DNA from: Rhizobium sp. PP-CC-3A-592
GTDB taxonomy: Bacteria > Pseudomonadota > Alphaproteobacteria > Rhizobiales > Rhizobiaceae
Direction: 5' to 3'
Length of the DNA stretch: 64,000 nt
NCBI RefSeq assembly: GCF_003217095.1
Contig: NZ_QJSR01000003.1
Span: 119,375-183,374, forward strand
Under the pieces are notes generated by a model. That model made no database searches and had not been told where the DNA came from. It saw only the letters and a program-made list of their open reading frames with translations. Positions 58,886 through 64,000 of the stretch are shown one piece after another; position 1 is the first letter of the stretch, and the number at the start of each line of letters is the position of its first letter. A program made the translations under genes and the position numbers.

Positions 58886-59890
58886 TCAGGACTTCTTCAG
58901 GTCCATGCCCACCTTCTTGCATGTGAACTGCAGCGTGTAGGATTTCTTGATGTCGAGATCCTTCTTCACGACGTCGATTGCCGCCATCTTGTCGTAGAAG
59001 TCCTTGTAGTGCGCATCCGTCATGCAGCCGATGCCGCCCTCCTTGGCGTCGCCAGATTCCAGAACGTCGAATTCCTTCATCTTGGCAAGCGAGAAGGCCA
59101 GCTGCTCGTCGGTCATCTCCGGATTGTCGGTCTTGATCAAGGCGTTGGCGGCCTTGTTGTCGGCATGCATGTAGTTGTACCAGCCGATGGCCGTGGCATC
59201 GACGAAACGCTGCACGAGGTCCGGGTTCTTTTCCACCAGCGCCGTCTGGGTCTCGATCGTCGTGGAATAGGGGTCGTAGCCGGCATCCGCGAGCAGGAAG
59301 ACCTTCGGCTTGAAGCCCGCCTGTCGCTCGATCTCGAAGGGTTCCGAGGTGATGTAGCCCTGCTGGGCAGACCCCTTGTCAGCGAGGAACGGGCCGGGGT
59401 TGAACTGGTAAGGCTTGAACTGCTCGTCCGAGAAACCCTTGAAGTTGGCCTTCATCCACGTGAAGTAGGTGGTGAAGCCTTCCTTGCCCATGAAGATCGT
59501 CTTGGCCTTGGCAAGATCCTCGAAGGTCTCGATACCGGCATCGGGATGCGCAAGGATGCCCTGCGGATCCTTCTGGAAGATGGCAGCGACCGTCACGAGC
59601 GGAATGCCCTGCGCCACGGCATCGAACGAGCCGAGCGTGCCACCCATGTAAAAATCGATCTGGCCGGCGATCAGAAGATTGCGGTTGGCCGCTTGCGGCC
59701 CGCCCTGGCGGATGGACACATCCAGCCCGTACTTCGCATAGGTGCCGTCGGCGATGGCCTGATAGTAGCCGCCGTGCTCGGCCTGGGCGAGCCAGTTCGT
59801 GCCGAAGGTCACCTGATCGGCCGCGAGCGCCGGCGCGGCGGCGGAAAGGGCCAGGGAAAGAAGGAATGCAGAGACAGGCAAGTTCGGCAT
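58886..59890 (-). CDS. NMT1/ThiY-type substrate-binding protein
   Basis: A 334-aa precursor. Signal peptide VSAFLLSLALSAAAPALA, mature start ADQVTFGTNWLAQAEHGGYYQAIADG, the hallmark of the NMT1 family binding pyrimidines, taurine or aromatic ligands. AANRNLLIAGQIDFYMGGTLGSFDAVAQGIPLV is also typical. Paired with a cytosine-deaminase-like enzyme, a pyrimidine or other small N-heterocycle is the likely ligand. It is first in the minus-strand operon. Confidence 0.9.
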   Translation of the reverse strand: MPNLPVSAFLLSLALSAAAPALAADQVTFGTNWLAQAEHGGYYQAIADGTYAKYGLDVSIRQGGPQAANRNLLIAGQIDFYMGGTLGSFDAVAQGIPLVTVAAIFQKDPQGILAHPDAGIETFEDLAKAKTIFMGKEGFTTYFTWMKANFKGFSDEQFKPYQFNPGPFLADKGSAQQGYITSEPFEIERQAGFKPKVFLLADAGYDPYSTTIETQTALVEKNPDLVQRFVDATAIGWYNYMHADNKAANALIKTDNPEMTDEQLAFSLAKMKEFDVLESGDAKEGGIGCMTDAHYKDFYDKMAAIDVVKKDLDIKKSYTLQFTCKKVGMDLKKS

Positions 59891-59974
59891 GGCGACAGGG
59901 TCCTTCTAAGGCTAAGAGCGGCGGAATAAGTTGAGCTGATGAAAGGTGTGGTAATCGGCTTTCTAATGTGTACT

Positions 59975-59997
59975 GTATCAGCGGAATGCGATGATAC
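59975..59997. promoter_or_regulatory. Inverted repeat GTATCA-N11-TGATAC in the divergent catabolic promoter
   Basis: Arms at 59975-59980 and 59992-59997 lie in the AT-rich gap between the binding-protein and RidA genes. The T-N11-A form and the divergent position fit a LysR-type site; the LysR gene at 52876 is the candidate regulator. Confidence 0.5.
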
Positions 59998-60015
59998 TAA
60001 AAGAGGCATGCACAA

Positions 60016-60486
60016 TTGCAAGGCATTTTTTCGGAAATCTCCACATCTTCATCCGCGCTGAAACCCGCGCATCGTCCCATCCCCGTCTCGGGCATCGCGC
60101 CGCCTTTGGCGGCCTACAGCCATGGGGTCGATGTGGCCACCGGCGCCCGGCTCGTCTTCTGCTCCGGGCAGTTGGGTCTTGGGGCCGACGACATCGTACC
60201 GCCGGACTGCGAGGGGCAGGCAGAGATCTGCTTTGCCAACGTAAAGGCGATCCTCGAAGGGGCCGGCATGAGCCTTGCCCATGTCGCGCGGATCAATGCC
60301 TATGTCACCGGCCGCGAACACCTGGCGGCCTATATGCGCGTGCGCGACCGGCTGTTCGCAGAGCATCCCCCGGCCTCGACCCTGATGATCGTCAGCGGCT
60401 TCACACGTCCCGAGTTCGTGGTGGAGATCGAGGTCGTCGCCGCTGCGGTCGAGACCCCATTGGCAGAAGAGGAACCGAGACCATGA
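60016..60486 (+). CDS. RidA/YjgF-family deaminase-like protein
   Basis: A protein of 156 aa. No ATG exists in frame; TTG 60016 with AAGAGG 9 bp upstream is the probable start. The RidA core runs from about residue 33 (AYSHGVDV), through ARLVFCSGQLGL to MSLAHVARINAYVTGREHLAAYMRVRDRLF, and ends PASTLMIVSGFTRPEFVVEIEVVAA. RidA proteins hydrolyse reactive imines/enamines made by deaminating or oxidising enzymes, which fits the divergent operon. Its stop overlaps the next start (ATGA). Confidence 0.88.
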   Translation: MQGIFSEISTSSSALKPAHRPIPVSGIAPPLAAYSHGVDVATGARLVFCSGQLGLGADDIVPPDCEGQAEICFANVKAILEGAGMSLAHVARINAYVTGREHLAAYMRVRDRLFAEHPPASTLMIVSGFTRPEFVVEIEVVAAAVETPLAEEEPRP

Positions 60487-61280
60487 GCGGACAGCGCAAG
60501 GTATGGTGGGGCGATTTCGCGACCACGGACTTTCAGGATATCGACCCGATGGAGACGATCGCGCTCCTGCCGATCGCGGCAACGGAGCAGCACGGGCCAC
60601 ATCTCGGCTGCGGCACGGATGCGACGATTGCGCGGGGCATGCTGAAGACGCTGATCCCCCTGTTGCCCGGAGATCTCGACCTGCGCATTCTGCCGATCCA
60701 GTCGGTCGGAAAATCGAACGAACATCTGCATGCGCCGGGCACGCTGACCCTCCCGGCGACGGTGCTGATCGATCATTGGCTCGCCCTCGGGCAGTCGGTC
60801 GCCCGTGCGGGCATCCGCAAGCTGGTCATCGTCAATTCCCATGGCGGCAACGAGGAGGTCATGGGCATCGTCGCGCGCGAGCTCCGCGTGACCGCGAACA
60901 TGCTGGTCGCAAAGACCTCCTGGTCGCGCTTCGGCAAGCCGGACGGTCTGTTCTCGGATGTCGAAAACCGCTTCGGCATTCATGGCGGCGATGCCGAAAC
61001 GTCCCTGATCCTGCACTTCCGGCCTCAAGCCGTCGATATGGAAAAGGCCGAGGATTTTCCCTCGGTTGTCGCCGAGGACGAGGAGAATTTCGCGCTGCTG
61101 CGCGCCACCGGCACCCACGCCTATGCCTGGATCGCCAGCGACCTTAACGCCACCGGCGCGGTCGGCGAGGCGGCACAGGCGACGAAGGAGAAGGGCGAGG
61201 CGCTGGCCGTGCATCAGGCTCAAGGTCTGGTCACGCTTCTGAAGGATGTACGGAAGGCGCCTTTGCCCGGCTCACGATAA
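60483..61280 (+). CDS. Creatininase-family amidohydrolase
   Basis: A protein of 265 aa from ATG 60483. Metal-ligand motif TEQHGPHLGCGTDA (Glu35, His37, Asp46) and the IVNSHGGNEE and HGGDAETSL segments (second metal site and catalytic Glu) are creatininase-family hallmarks. Members hydrolyse cyclic amides (creatinine), formamidopyrimidines or similar. Together with the divergent amidohydrolase and oxidase it points to the opening of a nitrogen-containing ring. Substrate not determined. Confidence 0.87.
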   Translation: MSGQRKVWWGDFATTDFQDIDPMETIALLPIAATEQHGPHLGCGTDATIARGMLKTLIPLLPGDLDLRILPIQSVGKSNEHLHAPGTLTLPATVLIDHWLALGQSVARAGIRKLVIVNSHGGNEEVMGIVARELRVTANMLVAKTSWSRFGKPDGLFSDVENRFGIHGGDAETSLILHFRPQAVDMEKAEDFPSVVAEDEENFALLRATGTHAYAWIASDLNATGAVGEAAQATKEKGEALAVHQAQGLVTLLKDVRKAPLPGSR

Positions 61281-61328
61281 CCCTGATGATGCCGGCCGAG
61301 GACGACGTCCCTCTCTGCGAACGTGAAA

Positions 61329-61364
61329 ACACCGGCGGGAAATGCTCCCAGCCGGTGTCGTTTC
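61329..61364. terminator. Bidirectional terminator between convergent genes
   Basis: ACACCGGC (61329-61336) with GCCGGTGT (61351-61358), extended inside by GGGA/TCCC around aatgc. TTTCTT follows on the plus strand; on the minus strand the hairpin is followed by a short T-run (the aaaa at 61326-61329). It serves the creatininase gene and the small gene at 61396. Confidence 0.7.
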
Positions 61365-61395
61365 TTCGTGTCAGGTCGATATTTTAACGCAGCAA

Positions 61396-61740
61396 TTAGT
61401 TGCGTGCGATTCCGAGCTTGTCGATGGTCGACATCAGGAGATCTGCGCAGGCCTTTGCGGGCTCGTCGTCGGCGCATTTCAGATCGATCTTCACGTCATC
61501 CGTCTCGACGCGGTAATGCGCAGCCTTTGACGGCGGGGGCGGCGGACGATGACCCTCGGGACCGCGCGGCCCCTTATCGCCCTTCCTGGCCTCTTCCGGG
61601 CCACCCGGCGGCGGCGGCGGCGGGGTCATGGCGTCGGCTGCAGCGGGAGGGGCCGGCGGCGGCGGGGGCGCATCTTGAGCGACCGCTGCGCCTGCAGCGA
61701 GCGACAGGGAAAGGCCGGCGAGAAGAAGAAGGCGCTTCAT
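61396..61740 (-). CDS. Small proline-rich exported protein
   Basis: A 114-aa protein. Signal peptide LLLLAGLSLSLAAGAAVAQ-DAPP; residues about 24-70 are mostly Pro, with Gly and Ala (runs of five to seven Pro) and a charged KGDKGPRGPEGHR stretch; the last ~42 residues (HYRVETDDVKIDLKCADDEPAKACADLLM) are a short folded-looking segment with two Cys. Function unknown; the Pro-rich middle could span the periplasm. Confidence 0.7.
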   Translation of the reverse strand: MKRLLLLAGLSLSLAAGAAVAQDAPPPPPAPPAAADAMTPPPPPPGGPEEARKGDKGPRGPEGHRPPPPPSKAAHYRVETDDVKIDLKCADDEPAKACADLLMSTIDKLGIARN

Positions 61741-61880
61741 AGGAAATCCTATTGTTGAGTGGCCCCCGACAACGCCTCATTCGCATCTTTGTTCATGTAC
61801 CATACCCTGATGTAGGCATGATTTTTCTACCCGTTCCGTTCGCCAGCCCGCAGCGAAGCCGCGGGCTGGCGGAAAGAACA

Positions 61881-63773
61881 TCACGCCTGCAAGGCGCGCT
61901 CGAACACCCGCGTCAGACGCTCGGCGAAGGCACGGGGGTCGGACGGCTTGTCGCCATCGAGCACGCGTGCCTGATCGAGAAGAAGCAGAGCGGCATCCTC
62001 CTTCAGCGCGGTACCATCCGCCTTGGCGGCAATCGCCTTCACCAGCGGATGCGCCGGGTTGATCTCAAGGATCGGCTTTGCCGAAAGCTCCAGCCGTCCG
62101 GCCCCCTGCAGGATCTTCTCCATCTGCCGGTCATAGCCGCCTTCGGATGCGACGAGGCAGACCGCACTTTCCGTCAGGCGGTCGGAGGCGCGAACGTCGG
62201 AGACTTCTCCGGCAAGCTTCTCCTTGGCATAGGCGATGAAGGTCGCGACATCGGCGGAGGGCGCGCTGTCTGCTTCGGCCTCGCCCTCCGGCTTGGCGAA
62301 CTGCGCGAGGTCAGCGGCACCCTGTGTGATCGACTTGAAGGCCTTGCCCTCGAACTCGCCGGCCGTCATGACCCAGAAGCTGTCGATCTGATCCGTCAGA
62401 AGCAGAACCTCGATCCCGCGGGCGCGGAAACCTTCCAGCTGCGGCGAGGCCTTGAGCTGCTCGACGCTGTTGCCGGTGAGGTAGTAGATCGCCGACTGCT
62501 CGGGCTTGGCGTCTTCGACATATTGCTTGAGCGAACGGCTTTCCTCGCCGGCTGCCGTCGTCTTGAAGCGGGCCAGCGACAGAAGCTGCGTGCGCCGCTC
62601 GCCATCCTCGTAGATGCCTTCCTTGAGCACCGCGCCAAAATTTTCCCATACCTTCGCGAAGGCCTCGGCGTCGCTCTCCGCCAGCTTCTCGATGGCGGTG
62701 ATGATGCGGCTCGTCACGCCCTTGCGGATGGCCGAGAGGATCGGGCTTTCCTGGATCATCTCGCGCGAGACGTTCAGCGGAAGATCGGCGGTATCCACCA
62801 GACCGCGGACGAAGCGGAGGTAGCGCGGCAGCACGTCTGCCTCATCGGTGATGAAGATGCGCTTGACGTAGAGCTTCATACGGCCCTTGCGGTCCGGATC
62901 GAACATATCGAACGGCTGCGCACCGGGAATATAGGCCAGCGTCGTATATTCGTGCCGTCCCTCGGCGCGGAAGTGCACGGTCAGGGCAGGCTCGTCGTAC
63001 TGGCCGGACAGGCTGCGGTAGAAGTCGGCGTGGTCCTCCTTGGAGACCTCGTTCTTCGCGCGCGTCCAAAGCGCCGTGCCATCCGTCAGCGGCACAGGTT
63101 CGGCGCCGGGCTTCTCGATGATGGCGATCGGCACGGGAACATGGCCGGACTGCTCCTTGACGATCCGCTCGACGGACCAGCGCGAGGCATAGGTCTTGGC
63201 GTCTTCCATCAGGTTGAGCGTGATGCGCGTGCCGCGCGCCGGGGCGTCCGTGAGATCGACCGGGCTGACGGTATAGGCGCCCTGCCCGTCCGACGACCAG
63301 AGCCAGGCCTCTTCCGATCCAGCGCGCCGCGAGACCACATCCACCCGGTCCGCGACCATGAAGCAGGAATAGAAGCCGACGCCGAACTGGCCGATCAGTT
63401 GCGCGCCTTCGCCCGCCTTGTTGGCCTCGATGCGCTCCATGAAGGCACGCGTGCCGGAGCGCGCGATCGTACCCAGCGCCTCGATCAACTCCTCGCGGCT
63501 CATGCCGATGCCGTTATCGTCAACGACGAGGCGAAGGTTCTCCTCGTCCAGCGTCAGCGTGATCCGGTTGTCGGCATCGCTGCCCAGGAGGTTCGGCGCG
63601 GCGATCGCTTCGAAGCGCAGCTTCTCGCAGGCGTCGGCCGCATTCGAGATCAGCTCGCGAAGAAACACGTCCTTATCCGAATAGACCGAGTGCACCATCA
63701 TATGCAGAAGGCGCGACACGTCGGCTTCGAAAACATGGTTCTCGGCGGGGCGATCCGCATCAAGGTTCGTCAT
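61881..63773 (-). CDS. htpG: Molecular chaperone HtpG (Hsp90)
   Basis: A 630-aa protein, the family's normal length. GHKL ATPase motifs: ELISNAADACEKLR (about 40-53), VDDNGIGMSREELIE (about 88-102), IGQFGVGFYSCFMVAD (about 127-142) and ARGTRITLNL (about 183-192). Middle domain with NVSREMIQES and the catalytic Arg nearby; C-terminal dimerisation domain. ATP-dependent folding chaperone in the cytosol. Confidence 0.97.
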   Translation of the reverse strand: MTNLDADRPAENHVFEADVSRLLHMMVHSVYSDKDVFLRELISNAADACEKLRFEAIAAPNLLGSDADNRITLTLDEENLRLVVDDNGIGMSREELIEALGTIARSGTRAFMERIEANKAGEGAQLIGQFGVGFYSCFMVADRVDVVSRRAGSEEAWLWSSDGQGAYTVSPVDLTDAPARGTRITLNLMEDAKTYASRWSVERIVKEQSGHVPVPIAIIEKPGAEPVPLTDGTALWTRAKNEVSKEDHADFYRSLSGQYDEPALTVHFRAEGRHEYTTLAYIPGAQPFDMFDPDRKGRMKLYVKRIFITDEADVLPRYLRFVRGLVDTADLPLNVSREMIQESPILSAIRKGVTSRIITAIEKLAESDAEAFAKVWENFGAVLKEGIYEDGERRTQLLSLARFKTTAAGEESRSLKQYVEDAKPEQSAIYYLTGNSVEQLKASPQLEGFRARGIEVLLLTDQIDSFWVMTAGEFEGKAFKSITQGAADLAQFAKPEGEAEADSAPSADVATFIAYAKEKLAGEVSDVRASDRLTESAVCLVASEGGYDRQMEKILQGAGRLELSAKPILEINPAHPLVKAIAAKADGTALKEDAALLLLDQARVLDGDKPSDPRAFAERLTRVFERALQA

Positions 63774-63873
63774 CTGTCGTCTTCTCCGTCATGGTCGAAT
63801 GTCGAACGACCAGTTGGCGAAGATTTCGTGCAGATTCAAGAGGCTCGGCGCGTTACCAGCCAAGTCGTCGGGG

Positions 63874-63921
63874 AAAAATCACAAGGACGGCGTCCCGGGG
63901 CGGATAACCCCGGAACGCCGT
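63874..63921 (-). terminator. Rho-independent terminator for the gene entering from the right edge
   Basis: Read on the minus strand: ACGGCGTTCCGGGG (63921-63908), a 7-nt loop and CCCCGGGACGCCGT (63900-63887) form a 14-bp stem with one G-T pair, followed after 7 nt by five T. Confidence 0.75.
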
Positions 63922-63958
63922 ACTGTCTTTCTTTGGCGATCACGGCCGCAGCGATCCC

Positions 63959-64000
63959 TTACGGCTGCGGCGGCCGCGATACGTCTTCGCCGGCGGCAGG
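63959..64000 (-). CDS. C-terminal tail of an unidentified gene (partial)
   Basis: The minus strand reads PAAGEDVSRPPQP and then TAA at 63961-63959, followed by a strong terminator. Thirteen codons cannot identify the protein. The terminator placement is the main reason to call it. Confidence 0.35.
   Translation of the reverse strand, partial: PAAGEDVSRPPQP

Overview
The window looks like a high-GC alphaproteobacterial chromosome or large replicon, most likely Rhizobiales (Rhizobiaceae: Rhizobium, Agrobacterium, Shinella and relatives). The reasons are the density of ABC importers with FadR-type GntR regulators, the hexarate and ketoglutarate-semialdehyde genes, a creatininase/RidA catabolic cluster, and many ATGA-overlapping operon junctions. 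No rRNA, tRNA, CRISPR array, transposase or phage gene was recognised.

Left third (1-19.5 kb), the unusual part. Two giant paralogous repeat proteins, built almost entirely of a Ser/Thr-rich octapeptide (consensus L-[ST]-[ST]-x-Q-[IV]-x-A), point outward and flank a three-gene glycosylation operon. The left one (minus strand, 1-5196) is cut by the window edge, and its octads are organised in near-identical 17-octad (408 bp) super-repeats. The right one (plus, 12463-19488) is complete at 2341 aa and more degenerate. Between them lie a TPR-GT41 (OGT/HMW1C-like) transferase, a glycosyltransferase carrying an inserted FAMeT-like beta-sandwich, UDP-galactopyranose mutase (glf), and a convergent DHA2 drug-efflux gene. 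I propose that this locus makes and O-glycosylates giant surface or secreted repeat proteins.

Middle (19.7-45.6 kb): a Dpp/Opp-type peptide importer with a GntR regulator and an alpha/beta hydrolase; a hexarate (sugar diacid) module with an enolase-superfamily dehydratase, a ketoglutarate-semialdehyde dehydrogenase, a GntR regulator and kdgD; zwf followed by a lytic transglycosylase; and an arabinoside module. The arabinoside module holds an ArsR-type regulator with a C-terminal sensory domain, a GH51 arabinofuranosidase and a complete sugar ABC importer, with a striking operator-like repeat before the arabinofuranosidase gene. Then come a DoxX-like protein, an agmatinase-family ureohydrolase and a chemoreceptor.

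Right (45.8-64 kb): a DMT transporter; a ribose-type ABC operon with a DUF2291 lipoprotein and a phosphogluconate-dehydrogenase/ApnO-like oxidoreductase; a small exonuclease-like gene; a LysR regulator; and a divergent catabolic cluster. That cluster has an NMT1-type importer, a cytosine-deaminase-like amidohydrolase, an FAD oxidoreductase and a quinone reductase on one side, with RidA and a creatininase-family hydrolase on the other. It probably degrades a cyclic nitrogen compound. A proline-rich periplasmic protein, htpG and the tail of one further gene close the window.

Start codons were chosen from Shine-Dalgarno spacing and family alignment, so many differ from the longest open frame. 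All family assignments come from reading motifs by eye. No database search was run.
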